DNA of 64,000 bases. Source: Saccharopolyspora ipomoeae (GTDB lineage: Bacteria > Actinomycetota > Actinomycetes > Mycobacteriales > Pseudonocardiaceae). The stretch covers positions 178,975 to 242,974 of the forward strand of contig NZ_JASAOF010000006.1 in the NCBI RefSeq assembly GCF_029952525.1. Reading direction: 5' to 3'. The number at the start of each line of letters is the position of its first letter. Position 1 is the first letter of the stretch. Made by a program: the position numbers and the translations under genes. Positions 26,067 to 34,476 of this stretch are shown here, piece by piece. The notes under the pieces were generated by a model that made no database searches, was not told the DNA's origin, and worked only from the letters and a program-made list of their open reading frames with translations.

Positions 26067-26705
26067 TCAGGTCGTGGTAGGCAGCACGTGCACCCAGTTG
26101 CCGGCGTCGGTGAACACCAGGCCGCACTCGCGCAGGTCCGAGAGCCGGGCGTGCACCTGCGGCCCGAAGCGTGCGGAGAGCACCGCGAGCGGGCACGGAG
26201 CCTCCAGGTAGCGCAGGAGATCCGCGGCCGGACCGGCGAAGACGTACTCGTGCCTGCCGAAGCGCGGGCGGTCGTCGAGCACCACCAGCGCGTCGCCGTC
26301 GGCGAACACCTGCAGCGCGCCCGCCGGGTGCTCCCGGCGCCACTCCGCGACACCGGCCAGCAGGGCCGTCTCGGTCGCGGCGGAGATGCCGTCGCCGCTG
26401 CGCTCGGCGCCGGTCATCGGCGGAAGGTGGTGCAGCGCCGGGAACTGCCGCAGCACCCGGGAGTAGGCGTGGTCGGTCTCGCCGGGGAACCCGTATCGGT
26501 AGCGCCACTCGACCGAGAGCCCGAGAGTGCGCGCGTCGCGCAGCATCCGGACGTTCCCGCAGCCCTCGGCGGCGCTGCCCGCCAGCCGCAGCACCCGCGT
26601 GCTCAGGTTGTCGATCCCCGGGCGCAGCCGGTGAAAACCGGTGTCGCGCAACCGCGACAGGCGCTCGAAGGACACCTCGGCTCTGGTCTCGGTCTGCGAC
26701 CGCAT
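26067..26705 (-). CDS. uncharacterised actinobacterial protein (DUF5825-like)
   Basis: A 212-residue soluble protein. Features: an N-terminal Arg-rich segment; a leucine-rich block (RDARTLGLSVEWRYRYG); the motif LHHLPPM; and a C-terminal part with FADGDALVVLDDRPRFGRHE and a predicted winged-helix-like end (LSARFGPQVHARLSDLRECG). The LHHLPP motif with a trailing helix-rich domain recalls DUF5825 proteins, which in other actinobacteria sit beside radical-SAM RiPP maturases. No radical-SAM enzyme or precursor gene is nearby. The start is uncertain: an ATG at 26813 and a GTG also lie in frame. Confidence 0.55.
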   Translation of the reverse strand: MRSQTETRAEVSFERLSRLRDTGFHRLRPGIDNLSTRVLRLAGSAAEGCGNVRMLRDARTLGLSVEWRYRYGFPGETDHAYSRVLRQFPALHHLPPMTGAERSGDGISAATETALLAGVAEWRREHPAGALQVFADGDALVVLDDRPRFGRHEYVFAGPAADLLRYLEAPCPLAVLSARFGPQVHARLSDLRECGLVFTDAGNWVHVLPTTT

Positions 26706-26877
26706 CGGACCCGCAACACCTTTCACGCTCGGGCGGGGGCGGCCGGACGCCGTCGAACCCCCGGTGCGCTTCACCGTGCCAGGTCCGGCCGGGGGAAACC
26801 AGGTGCGGTTCACCCGGACGTCGTCACCGTTTAGTTCTCGCCTTTCCCGCTTTTCGGCCTGCGAAGTGCCGCAGTGC

Positions 26878-27675
26878 TCAGCGGGAGGTGATCTCCTTGC
26901 GCAGCGCGGTGATCTCCTCCCGGAGCGCGACGATCTCCGCGCGCAGCTGGTCGCTCTCGGCGTCGAGCCTGCGGGTGGCGTCGGCGCTGGCGCTCATCGA
27001 CTGCTCCAGACCGCCGAAGCGGTCGACGAACCAGGACGCGATGCTGCCGGTGACCACACCGAGCAGCGCGATCCCGGCGACCATCAACCCGGCCGCGATG
27101 AGCTTGCCCTGCCCGGTGACCGGGTAGTAGTCGCCGTAGCCGACGGTCGTCACGGTCGTCATCGTCCACCACAGCGCGTCCCCGAAGGTGGTGATCTCGG
27201 CGTCCGGCGCGGTGCGCTCGACCTCCAGCACGGCCAGCGCCGCCGACGTGCCGAGCAGGACCACGGCGCCGGTCACGTAGAGCACGACCTGCCCGCGCAC
27301 GCGCGCCTGCACGCGCCGGTTGAGCGTCAGCAGCACCACGACCAGCCGCAGCACTCGCAGCTGCCGCAGCAGGGGGAGCACCAGCACCAGCAGGTCGAAG
27401 ATGTTGCGCAGCACGAACCGCAGCCGGCGGCGGGCCAGTGCCAGCCGCACCGCGTAGTCCACGGCGAAGGCGGCCCAGACCGCCCACATGACGCCGTCGA
27501 TGCGCGCGTGGGCCCTCGGGCTCAGGCCGGTGTCGAGCACCATCCAGGCGTAGAGGCCCAGGAACAGCACCGACAGGGCCACCATCGGCCACTCGGTGCG
27601 GCGCTCCCACCAGCGCAGACGTGACTCGTCGACCTCGGCCTCGGCGGGTGCCGCGGTCTCGTGCGTGGTGTCCAT
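26878..27675 (-). CDS. voltage-gated-like potassium channel
   Basis: A 265-residue channel. Four hydrophobic segments (about residues 30-48, 61-80, 90-102, 104-120) precede the pore; the last contains RQLRVLR and NRR, an S4-like helix with spaced arginines. The pore helix and selectivity filter TTVGYGD lie at 176-182, followed by the inner helix 190-215. The last 40 residues form a heptad-type coiled coil (RLDAESDQLRAEIVALREEI) that should tetramerise in the cytoplasm. This is the KvAP/KvLm-like topology. It stands alone; its role is probably to set membrane potential. Confidence 0.88.
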   Translation of the reverse strand: MDTTHETAAPAEAEVDESRLRWWERRTEWPMVALSVLFLGLYAWMVLDTGLSPRAHARIDGVMWAVWAAFAVDYAVRLALARRRLRFVLRNIFDLLVLVLPLLRQLRVLRLVVVLLTLNRRVQARVRGQVVLYVTGAVVLLGTSAALAVLEVERTAPDAEITTFGDALWWTMTTVTTVGYGDYYPVTGQGKLIAAGLMVAGIALLGVVTGSIASWFVDRFGGLEQSMSASADATRRLDAESDQLRAEIVALREEITALRKEITSR

Positions 27676-27902
27676 GGCGGGACATCATGCCTCGATCGGC
27701 CTCATTCTGACGGGTGAAGGACATACCCCCACATCCGTTTCGTCCGGGATGACTGCGCGGGGTGACCGGTGGTGACGCTCGGCGAACGCCGAATATCGAC
27801 CTCGCAGCGGGTTTCGCTGAGCGGAAACCGAAGCTGGTCGGGCCGGGGGAGCCGGGTCACATGATTCCGGGCACAACACGGACTGCGAAGAGGTGACCTG
27901 GA

Positions 27903-29129
27903 ATGACAACGGCGTCAGGACGGTCCGGCGGCGAGCCGGAACCGACGACCGACCAGCGGGTGTCGGCCCGCGGCGTCGCCGCGCTGTGCTGGTCGGCGGT
28001 GGCGCTGGAGGGCTACGACCTGGTGGTGCTCGGTGTCGTGCTCCCCAAGCTGCTGCGCGACCCGAGCTGGGGGCTCACCCCGGCGACCGCGTCGGTGATC
28101 TCCTCGGTCGGGCTGGTCGGGGTGATGATCGGTGCGCTGTGCGTCGGGCCGCTGACCGACCGCTTCGGCCGCCGCAAGCTCATGATCGCCACCGTGACGC
28201 TGTTCTCGGTGCTGACCCTGGCGTGCGCGTTCGCGACGGGGCCGCTCGCGTTCGGGCTCCTGCGCTTCCTGGCCGGGCTGGGGCTGGGCGGCGTGCTGCC
28301 GGTGGCGATCGCGCTGGTCAACGAGGCGTCGCAGGCCAAGGGCGGCAGCGCGACGACCACGCTGATGACCGGCTACCACGTGGGCGCGGTGCTGACCTCG
28401 CTGCTGGGGATCCTGGTGATCCCGGTGCTGACCTGGCGCGCCATGTTCGTCATCGGCGCGATCCCGGCGGTCGCGCTGGTACCGCTGCTGGCCCGATACC
28501 TGCCGGAGTCGCTGCCGGCCACCGCCGAGGAGAAGGCCGCGCGCAGTCCCGTGGCGACCCTGTTCCGCGGCGGCTACCTGCGGTCCTCGCTGGCGTTCTG
28601 GGTGACCTCGTTCATGGGGCTGCTGCTGGTCTACGGGCTCAACACCTGGCTGCCGGAGATCATGCGCGAGGCGGGCTACGAGCTCGGCGCCGCGCTGGCG
28701 CTGCTGCTGACCCTCAACGTGGGTGCCGTGCTGGGCCTGCTGCTCGCGGGCCGGGTCTCCGACCGGATCGGGGTGCGCACCTGCACGCTGATCTGGTTCA
28801 CGGCCGCGGCGGTGTTCCTGGCGCTGCTGAGCGTGCCGCTGCCCGGTTTCGGCGTGTACGTCAGCGTGCTGCTGGCGGGCGTGTTCGTGTTCAGCACCCA
28901 GGTGCTGGTCTACGCCTACGTCAGCCACCACTACCCGGCCGTGGGCCGGGCGACCGCGCTCGGCGCCTCCAGCGGCGTGGGCCGGCTCGGCGCGATCTGC
29001 GGACCGCTGGTCGGCGGTGCGCTGCTCAGCGCCGGTCTGGCCTACCCGTGGGGCTTCTACGCCTTCGCGGCGGTCGCGGTGATCGGCCTGGTCTCGGTGA
29101 CGTTCGTGTCGAAGCACCGGCCCGCCTGA
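27903..29129 (+). CDS. MFS transporter, aromatic acid:H+ symporter (AAHS) type
   Basis: A 408-residue, 12-span major facilitator. The first helix contains the family-defining EGYDLVVLGVVLP with an intramembrane aspartate, as in PcaK and BenK. The loop 2-3 motif is GPLTDRFGRRK, and a second copy GRVSDRIGVR follows helix 8. Such carriers import benzoate, hydroxybenzoates or related acids with protons. It fits the aromatic catabolic block at 12.5-17.6 kb but is 10 kb away. The ATG follows GAGGTGACCTGGA. A strong terminator hairpin lies directly after the stop. Confidence 0.87.
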   Translation: MTTASGRSGGEPEPTTDQRVSARGVAALCWSAVALEGYDLVVLGVVLPKLLRDPSWGLTPATASVISSVGLVGVMIGALCVGPLTDRFGRRKLMIATVTLFSVLTLACAFATGPLAFGLLRFLAGLGLGGVLPVAIALVNEASQAKGGSATTTLMTGYHVGAVLTSLLGILVIPVLTWRAMFVIGAIPAVALVPLLARYLPESLPATAEEKAARSPVATLFRGGYLRSSLAFWVTSFMGLLLVYGLNTWLPEIMREAGYELGAALALLLTLNVGAVLGLLLAGRVSDRIGVRTCTLIWFTAAAVFLALLSVPLPGFGVYVSVLLAGVFVFSTQVLVYAYVSHHYPAVGRATALGASSGVGRLGAICGPLVGGALLSAGLAYPWGFYAFAAVAVIGLVSVTFVSKHRPA

Positions 29130-29135
29130 GCCCGT

Positions 29136-29167
29136 CCGGGCCGGGGCGCCGACGCGCACCGGCCCGG
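29136..29167 (+). terminator. hairpin terminator after the MFS gene
   Basis: CCGGGCCGG (29136-29144) and its exact reverse complement CCGGCCCGG (29159-29167) separated by 14 bases, starting 6 bases after the stop. Confidence 0.7.
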
Positions 29168-29228
29168 TATGTGGGATGCGCGCGGCGCGGTTTTACAAGC
29201 GCGCCCGGAAGGCATGAGGATGACCGGT

Positions 29229-29300
29229 ATGACAGCCCTGGCCGGTCTCGTGGTGCGGTGCCACATCGACCTGTTGCGCGTGTGCAGCGCGATCTGTTGA
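29229..29300 (+). CDS. Cys-containing leader peptide (attenuator-type uORF)
   Basis: A 23-codon frame with GAGGA 8 bases before the ATG. It contains VVRCHIDLLRVCSAIC and stops straight after the last Cys codon, with cysteines at positions 11, 19 and 23. The pattern R-x-H-I/V-D-L-x-R followed by a terminal C closely matches a family of actinobacterial leader peptides found upstream of sulfur and cysteine genes, where ribosome stalling at Cys codons raises downstream expression. The next gene is an SsuE-like flavin reductase, which fits sulfur-limitation control. An in-frame ATG at 29220 would add three residues. Hairpins with CCGGT/ACCGG and GCGTC/GACGC arms lie in the 175-base space that follows. 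Confidence 0.7.
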   Translation: MTALAGLVVRCHIDLLRVCSAIC

Positions 29301-29475
29301 TCCACGGCTCGTCCTGACCGGTGGCCCCGGCGGCTACCGGAATCTCTTCTTCCAGCACCGCTTTTCGCGTCGATCGGTGACGCGCCGGTGTCGCATCCCG
29401 CTGCTCAGGAGTTCAGCATGGTGTCGTGTCCTCGCCTGTTCCCGTTTTCGTCCACAGTGGTCCGAGGAGGGTGAC

Positions 29476-29991
29476 ATGACCCAGTTCGCCGTGCTCACCG
29501 GACACCTGACCCGACGTTCCCGCGTCGGCGCGATCGCCGGGGTTCTCGCCGACGAGCTGCGCGCCACCGGCGCCGACGTCGTCGAGATAGCCGTCGGCGA
29601 ACTCCCGCACTCCGCCTTGATGGCCGGGAACCACGATCACCCGGACGTCCGCCGAACCCAGCGTGCGCTGGCCGAAGCCGACGCGGTCGCGGTGGTGCTC
29701 CCGCGCTACGACCCGCACGGCAGCACGCCGCTGCGCACGTGGCTCGCCATGCTCCCGCCCCGCGCCCTCGACGGAAAACCGGTCCTCCCGATCGGCCTCG
29801 GCACGCTCAGGAGCCACTCCATCGGCCTCGCCAACGCCCTGCCGACCCCGGACCCGCTACCCCCGACCTACCTCTACGACACCTGGTTCACCGCCCCCGA
29901 CTGGACCCCAACACCCCGAGCCGAGTCCCTCCTGCACCGAGCGGCGACCACCCTCAGGACCGCCACCCACCCGGCCCTCGCCGCAGCCTGA
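29476..29991 (+). CDS. NADPH-dependent FMN reductase (SsuE-like flavodoxin fold)
   Basis: A 171-residue flavodoxin-like protein. The first strand and loop (LTGHLTRRSRVGAIAG) form the flavin phosphate-binding site, and VVEIAVGELPHSALM plus RTQRALAEADAVAVVLPRYD follow the SsuE/MsuE pattern. Such enzymes supply FMNH2 to two-component alkanesulfonate monooxygenases, releasing sulfite from sulfonates during sulfur starvation. No monooxygenase is adjacent. The Cys leader peptide upstream supports a sulfur role. GAGGAGGGTGAC gives a very strong ribosome-binding site. A short frame at 29418-29474 with its own ribosome-binding site ends one base before this ATG and may couple translation. Confidence 0.75.
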   Translation: MTQFAVLTGHLTRRSRVGAIAGVLADELRATGADVVEIAVGELPHSALMAGNHDHPDVRRTQRALAEADAVAVVLPRYDPHGSTPLRTWLAMLPPRALDGKPVLPIGLGTLRSHSIGLANALPTPDPLPPTYLYDTWFTAPDWTPTPRAESLLHRAATTLRTATHPALAAA

Positions 29992-30002
29992 CCCGACCCG
30001 GC

Positions 30003-30044
30003 GTCGAAAACCGCAGGTTTTGACCAGAACCTGCGGTGTTCGAC
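30003..30044. terminator. bidirectional terminator between flavin reductase and xylB
   Basis: GTCGAA-a-ACCGCAGGTT and AACCTGCGGT-g-TTCGAC form a 16-pair stem with one mismatch and an 8-base loop. Both flanking genes end toward it, so it can serve both. Confidence 0.85.
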
Positions 30045-30056
30045 CCCGGGGGAACG

Positions 30057-31466
30057 TCAGATGCCGTGGACCTGGTGGCGGGCTCGGGCGTAGGTGGTGC
30101 GGATCGCCGGGCCCGAGGTGTTGTCGCCGACCGGGTGGGACGTGCCCGCTACCTGCCAGTTCGGGGGAGCGGAGGTGCCCGCGTGGGCCCAGGCGGCTTG
30201 CTTGGCGGCGCCGAGCGCGACGTACTCGGCCGGGTCGGGGATGTGGACGTCGACGCCGAACAGGCCCGGGGCGATGGCCTGGACCGCTTCGGACCGGGCG
30301 GCGCCGCCGATGAGCAGCACGCGGCGGACCTCGGCGCCGGTGTCGCGCAGCGCGTCGATGGCATCCGCCATGCCGCACAGCATCCCCTCGACGGCGGCGC
30401 GGGCCAGGTTCTGCGGTGTCATGTTCGCGCCCGTCAGGCCGGTCAGCGTGCCGGTGGCGTCCGGGAGGTTGGGCGTGCGCTCGCCCTCCAGGTACGGCAG
30501 CAGGCTCAGCCCGCCCGAGCCCGGCTCGGCCTGCAGCGCCAGCCGTGACAGGCCCTCCAGGTCGGTGTCGAGCATCTGCGCGGTCGAGCTCAGCACCCGC
30601 GCGGCGTTGAGCGTGCACACCAGCGGCAGGTAGCGGCCGGTGGCGTCGCAGAAGCCCGCCACGATGCCGGTCTCGTCGGCGCTGGGCCGCTCGGCCGGGA
30701 CGAACACCGCGCCCGAGGTTCCCAGCGAGACCACCACGTCACCGGGCTGCAGGCCCAGCCCGAGCGCGGCGGCCATGTTGTCGCCGGTGCCGACGCCGAT
30801 CGTCGCGCCCTCGATGCCCGGCAGCGTCGCGACCGCGGCCTTGGCGTTCGGCGCCAGCAGCTCCGGCAGCCTCGGGGTGCGCCCGCCCATGGCCTCGGCC
30901 AGGGCCTCGGGCAGCCACTCGCCGGTGGTGGGGGAGTAGTAGCCGGTGCCGGAGGCGTCGCCGTGGTCGGTCCAGGTCCGCTCCGGACGTCCGGCCAACT
31001 GCCAGCCGACCCAGTCGTGCGGCAGCAGCACCTGCGCGACCCGGTCGGCGTTGGCCGGTTCGTTCTGGGCCAGCCAGGCGAGCTTGGTGATGGTGAAGCT
31101 GGCGACCGGCACCAGGCCCGTCCGCGCGGCCAGCTCCTTCGCGCCGTGGCGCTCGGTGAGCTCGGCGGCCTGCGGCGCCGAGCGGGTGTCGTTCCACAGC
31201 AGGGCGTCGCGGACGACCTCGCCGCGCTCGTCGAGCGCGACCATGCCGTGCTGCTGGCCGCCGACCGACACCGCCTCGATCCGACCGGGAGCCTGCGCGA
31301 CGGCCTCGCCGATCGCGGACTGCGCCGCCTCCCACCACGCCGCCGGGTTCACCTCGGTGCCGTCGGGGTGCGACGCCTTGGCCTCGGCGACGACCTCGCC
31401 GCTGTCGGCGTCGACGACGAGCGCCTTGGTGGACTGGGTCGACGAGTCGATGCCTAGCACCAGCAT
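30057..31466 (-). CDS. xylB: xylulokinase
   Basis: A 469-residue FGGY-family kinase that phosphorylates D-xylulose with ATP, the second step of xylose use. The phosphate-binding start is LGIDSSTQSTK, substrate contacts include LLWNDTR near residue 95, and the catalytic aspartate lies in GTGDNMAAA near 235. The ATP domain contains RRVLLIGGAARS near 385. The length is normal for XylB. The ATG at 31466 follows AAGGATGACGCA. It is the last gene of the xylR-xylA-xylB set, separated from xylA by 109 bases that hold a strong hairpin. Confidence 0.93.
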   Translation of the reverse strand: MLVLGIDSSTQSTKALVVDADSGEVVAEAKASHPDGTEVNPAAWWEAAQSAIGEAVAQAPGRIEAVSVGGQQHGMVALDERGEVVRDALLWNDTRSAPQAAELTERHGAKELAARTGLVPVASFTITKLAWLAQNEPANADRVAQVLLPHDWVGWQLAGRPERTWTDHGDASGTGYYSPTTGEWLPEALAEAMGGRTPRLPELLAPNAKAAVATLPGIEGATIGVGTGDNMAAALGLGLQPGDVVVSLGTSGAVFVPAERPSADETGIVAGFCDATGRYLPLVCTLNAARVLSSTAQMLDTDLEGLSRLALQAEPGSGGLSLLPYLEGERTPNLPDATGTLTGLTGANMTPQNLARAAVEGMLCGMADAIDALRDTGAEVRRVLLIGGAARSEAVQAIAPGLFGVDVHIPDPAEYVALGAAKQAAWAHAGTSAPPNWQVAGTSHPVGDNTSGPAIRTTYARARHQVHGI

Positions 31467-31489
31467 TGCGTCATCCTTCACGCTCGCGC

Positions 31490-31519
31490 GGCCCGGGAGG
31501 CGGTGAAGCCTCCCGGGCC
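31490..31519 (-). terminator. strong hairpin between xylA and xylB
   Basis: GGCCCGGGAGGC and its exact reverse complement flank the 6-base loop GGTGAA, a 12-pair GC stem. It would either end most xylA transcripts before xylB, or protect the xylA message from 3' decay. Confidence 0.75.
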
Positions 31520-31575
31520 GGAGTGGTTCCTCACGGGTGATTGTGCGCGATCAACCGGCGATCACGCGATCATGC

Positions 31576-32733
31576 TCACTGCACGCCGAGCAGGTGGTCC
31601 ATGGCCAGCTGGTCCAGCTTCTCGAAGGCCATGCCGCGCTCCGCGGCGGCGTCGACGTCGAAGTCCTCGGCCAGCAGGTCCGAGACCTTCTCGCCCGCGC
31701 CCAGCGTCGGGGTCGACAGCTCGCCGACGCGGGAGGCCTCCAGCGCCTCCTTCACCCGCGGGTCCGCGCGGAAGGCCGCCGCGCGCTCCTTGAGGATCAG
31801 GTAGTTGCGCATGCAGCCTGCCGCCGAGGCCCAGACGCCGTCGTAGTCCTCGGTGCGCGGCGGCTTGAAGTCGAAGTGCCGCGGACCCTCGTAGCCGCCG
31901 TTCTCCAGCAGGTCGACCAGGAAGAACGCGTTGCGCACGTCGCCGGCGCCGAAGCGCAGGTCCTGGTCGTACTTGATGCCGCTCTGGCCGTTGAGATCGA
32001 TGTGGAACAGCTTGCCCGACCACAGCGCCTGCGCGATGCCGTGCGCGAAGTTCAGCCCGGCCATCTGCTCGTGCCCGACCTCGGGGTTCACGCCGACGAT
32101 GTCGCCGTGCTCGAGCTCGTTGATGAACGCCAGCGCGTGACCCACGGTCGGCAGCAGGATGTCGCCCCGCGGCTCGTTCGGCTTGGGCTCCAGCGCCAGC
32201 TTCAGGTCGTAGCCGCGCTCCTTGATGAAGGCCGCCACGGTGTCCACGGACTCGCGGTAGCGGTCCAGCGCCGCGCGAACGTCCTTGGCAGCACCCGATT
32301 CCGCGCCTTCGCGGCCGCCCCAGGCCACGAACGTCTTGGCGCCCAGCTCCGCGGCCAGCTCGACGTTGCGCAGCACCTTGCGCAGCGCGAAGCGGCGCAC
32401 GTCCCGATCGTTGGCGGTGAACCCGCCGTCCTTGAACACCGGGTGGCTGAACAGGTTGGTCGTCACCATCGGCACGGCCAGCCCGGTCTCGTCCAGCGCA
32501 CCCCGGAACCGGGACACGATGGCCGAGCGCTCCGAGGCGTCGGAACCGAACGGGACCAGGTCGTCGTCGTGGAAGGTGATGCCGTAGGCCCCGAGGTCGG
32601 AGAGCCGGTGCACGGCCTCGACCGGGTCCAGCGGGCTGCGGGTGGCCTCGCCGAACGGGTCGCGGCCGAGCCAGCCCACCGTCCAGAGTCCGAACGAGAA
32701 CTTGTCCTCGCGCTTCGGGGTGAAGTCGGTCAT
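31576..32733 (-). CDS. xylA: xylose isomerase
   Basis: A 385-residue class I xylose isomerase, the length typical of actinobacterial enzymes, which convert D-xylose to D-xylulose (and glucose to fructose). The TIM-barrel active site is complete: FHDDDL with catalytic His55 and Asp58, [12 protein letters not shown] carrying metal-binding Glu and the Lys, [19 protein letters not shown], and KYDQDLRFG with the second metal site. GAGGAGC lies about 10 bases before the ATG. It follows xylR by 62 bases and is probably in the same transcript. Confidence 0.96.
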   Translation of the reverse strand: MTDFTPKREDKFSFGLWTVGWLGRDPFGEATRSPLDPVEAVHRLSDLGAYGITFHDDDLVPFGSDASERSAIVSRFRGALDETGLAVPMVTTNLFSHPVFKDGGFTANDRDVRRFALRKVLRNVELAAELGAKTFVAWGGREGAESGAAKDVRAALDRYRESVDTVAAFIKERGYDLKLALEPKPNEPRGDILLPTVGHALAFINELEHGDIVGVNPEVGHEQMAGLNFAHGIAQALWSGKLFHIDLNGQSGIKYDQDLRFGAGDVRNAFFLVDLLENGGYEGPRHFDFKPPRTEDYDGVWASAAGCMRNYLILKERAAAFRADPRVKEALEASRVGELSTPTLGAGEKVSDLLAEDFDVDAAAERGMAFEKLDQLAMDHLLGVQ

Positions 32734-32795
32734 GACCTGGTGCTCCTCACTTCGTCGTGCACTGCTCACCGGCACCCGGGGGTGCCGAATCCTGC

Positions 32796-34055
32796 TCAGT
32801 CGGCGGCCTTCTCGGCTGCGGGGATGCGCAGCGGGTCGCCGAAGATCTCCTCGATGACGATGCTGCTCGCGCCGCGCACGGCGGCGGAGAAGCCGAAGGT
32901 GGACGCGGTGATCCGGCAGGCGGCCTCGTCCCCGGCCACCGCGCGGGCGCGCAGCTCGCGCATCGCGGCGGGAACCAGGTAGGGCGCCACGGTCCCGAGG
33001 TAGCCGCCGAGCACGACGACCTCCGGGTTGAGCAGGTTCACCAGCATCGACACGCCGATGCCCAGCCACCTGCCGATCTCGTCGAACCCGGCCATCGCCT
33101 CGGGTCCGCCGTCCTCGGCGCGCTGCCGCAGCGCGTGCGCCTGGTCCTGCGGATCGGCCTCGCGGTCTACCAGGTCGGGCGCCGCCGCGCGCAGCACCGC
33201 GGGCAGGCCGATCTTGGTCTCCAGGCAGCCGCGCCGCCCGCACCCGCAGACCTGCCCGTCGAGGTCGACCGGGATGTGCCCGATCTCCCCTGAGAACCCG
33301 CCGGACCCGCGCAGCAGCCGGCCGCCGGTGATCAGGCCGGCGCCGACGCCGACCTCGCCGGTCAGGTAGACCAGGTCGGCGGCCGGGTGCGGCATGGCGT
33401 GCAGCTCGGCGAGAGCGGACAGGTTGGCCTCGTTGTCCACCACGATCGGCACGTCGCTGCCGAGCCGGTCGCGCAGCGCCTCGGCGATCGGGGTGGACCG
33501 CCATTCGAGGTTGGGCGCGTAGCGGACCCGGCCGTTCTCGGCGTCGACCAGGCCGGGAACCGCGACCGCGATCCCGGCCAGGAACGACGACGCGCTGCCC
33601 GCGAGCTCGGCCACCGCGTCGCGGGCCAGCCCGGCGAGCCGGTCGAGGGTGGTCCCGGGGTCGGCGTGGATGGCGTCGAAGCCCAGGCGGCGCTCGACGA
33701 TGACGCGTCCGGCGAGGTCGGTGCCGCGCGCGGCCAGGTACTGGGAGTTGATCTCCAGGCCGAGCGCGGTGATGCCGCCGCCGTCGAGTTCCAGGGCCCG
33801 GCCGGGGCGGCCGACGGCGCCGTCGCGGCGCAGCCCGGTCTCGCGGATCAGGCCGCGGTCGATGAGCTCGGTGGCGAGGCTGGAGACGGTGGCCTTGGTG
33901 AGCCCGCTGCGAGTGGCGATGTCGGCGCGCGAGACGACCTCGCCGCGCCGCACCTCGTCGAGCACGCGGGCCAGGTTGGCCCGGCGCACGGCGGTCTGGT
34001 CGACGCCGGACGTCCCGCCCAGCCGCACGACTTCGCCGGTTCCTCGCTCGGTCAC
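32796..34055 (-). CDS. xylR: ROK-family repressor of the xylose operon
   Basis: A 419-residue ROK regulator. Residues about 20-75 form a winged helix ([20 protein letters not shown]). The kinase-like fold follows, with the zinc motif [10 protein letters not shown] near 255-264, GEIGHIPV, and VVLGGYLG near the end. Its N-terminal DNA-binding domain plus position first in the operon identify it as a XylR-type repressor relieved by xylose. The GTG at 34055 is fixed by GGAGG five bases upstream. Two 21-base inverted repeats upstream, one overlapping this ribosome-binding site, are candidate operators and imply autoregulation. Confidence 0.9.
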   Translation of the reverse strand: MTERGTGEVVRLGGTSGVDQTAVRRANLARVLDEVRRGEVVSRADIATRSGLTKATVSSLATELIDRGLIRETGLRRDGAVGRPGRALELDGGGITALGLEINSQYLAARGTDLAGRVIVERRLGFDAIHADPGTTLDRLAGLARDAVAELAGSASSFLAGIAVAVPGLVDAENGRVRYAPNLEWRSTPIAEALRDRLGSDVPIVVDNEANLSALAELHAMPHPAADLVYLTGEVGVGAGLITGGRLLRGSGGFSGEIGHIPVDLDGQVCGCGRRGCLETKIGLPAVLRAAAPDLVDREADPQDQAHALRQRAEDGGPEAMAGFDEIGRWLGIGVSMLVNLLNPEVVVLGGYLGTVAPYLVPAAMRELRARAVAGDEAACRITASTFGFSAAVRGASSIVIEEIFGDPLRIPAAEKAAD

Positions 34056-34067
34056 GAACACCTCCAA

Positions 34068-34088
34068 TAAGTATGGGCGTCAAACTAA
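34068..34088. promoter_or_regulatory. candidate XylR operator O2, overlapping the xylR leader
   Basis: On the minus strand TTAGTTTG-n5-CATACTTA, an imperfect inverted repeat (6 of 8 pairs), 13 bases upstream of the xylR start. It shares the TTAGTT half-site, the total length of 21 bases and the ACT-A end with the repeat at 34176-34196. Confidence 0.6.
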
Positions 34089-34175
34089 TGGCGCGGGCCT
34101 CGTGAGGCAAGAGGCTGCCGAAAATCGCAGTCGTCGCTGGTCACGTGTGGTGCCGGTCACGGATGAGGACGCCGG

Positions 34176-34196
34176 TTAGTTGAGCTGGTGAACTAA
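34176..34196. promoter_or_regulatory. candidate XylR operator O1
   Basis: TTAGTT-n9-AACTAA, a perfect inverted repeat in unusually AT-rich sequence for this genome, 121 bases upstream of xylR. ROK repressors bind such TTAGTT-type repeats. No other obvious function exists for it in the 421-base space (34056-34476) between xylR and the divergent VOC gene. Confidence 0.6.
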
Positions 34197-34408
34197 ATCG
34201 TGAGTGATCGCTGGATCTGGTGAGATCGCCGGGCGGAGCTCGTTCGCAGGGCCCGAGATGGGCCGAACGGCGTAGCCTCGCGGCTGCCCGTCTCGCCCCC
34301 GCCCCCTCGGCGAGGCGGGCACCACCTCTTCTCGGGAGTACGCGAACCGGACAGCCCCGGTTCGTGTCCCCGACATCCCGTTGCCCTCCTCGTCAGGCCG
34401 GTGGCAGC

Positions 34409-34426
34409 ATCATGCGGACGCATGAT
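34409..34426. promoter_or_regulatory. palindrome upstream of the VOC gene
   Basis: ATCATGCG-ga-CGCATGAT, perfect 8-bp arms with a 2-base centre, 51 bases before the VOC start. It is distinct from the xyl repeats and is a likely operator or dimeric activator site. Confidence 0.5.
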
Positions 34427-34476
34427 CACCGGAACGCCGCCCGCCCGCGGCCTCCGGACGAACCGCCGGAGGGGCG

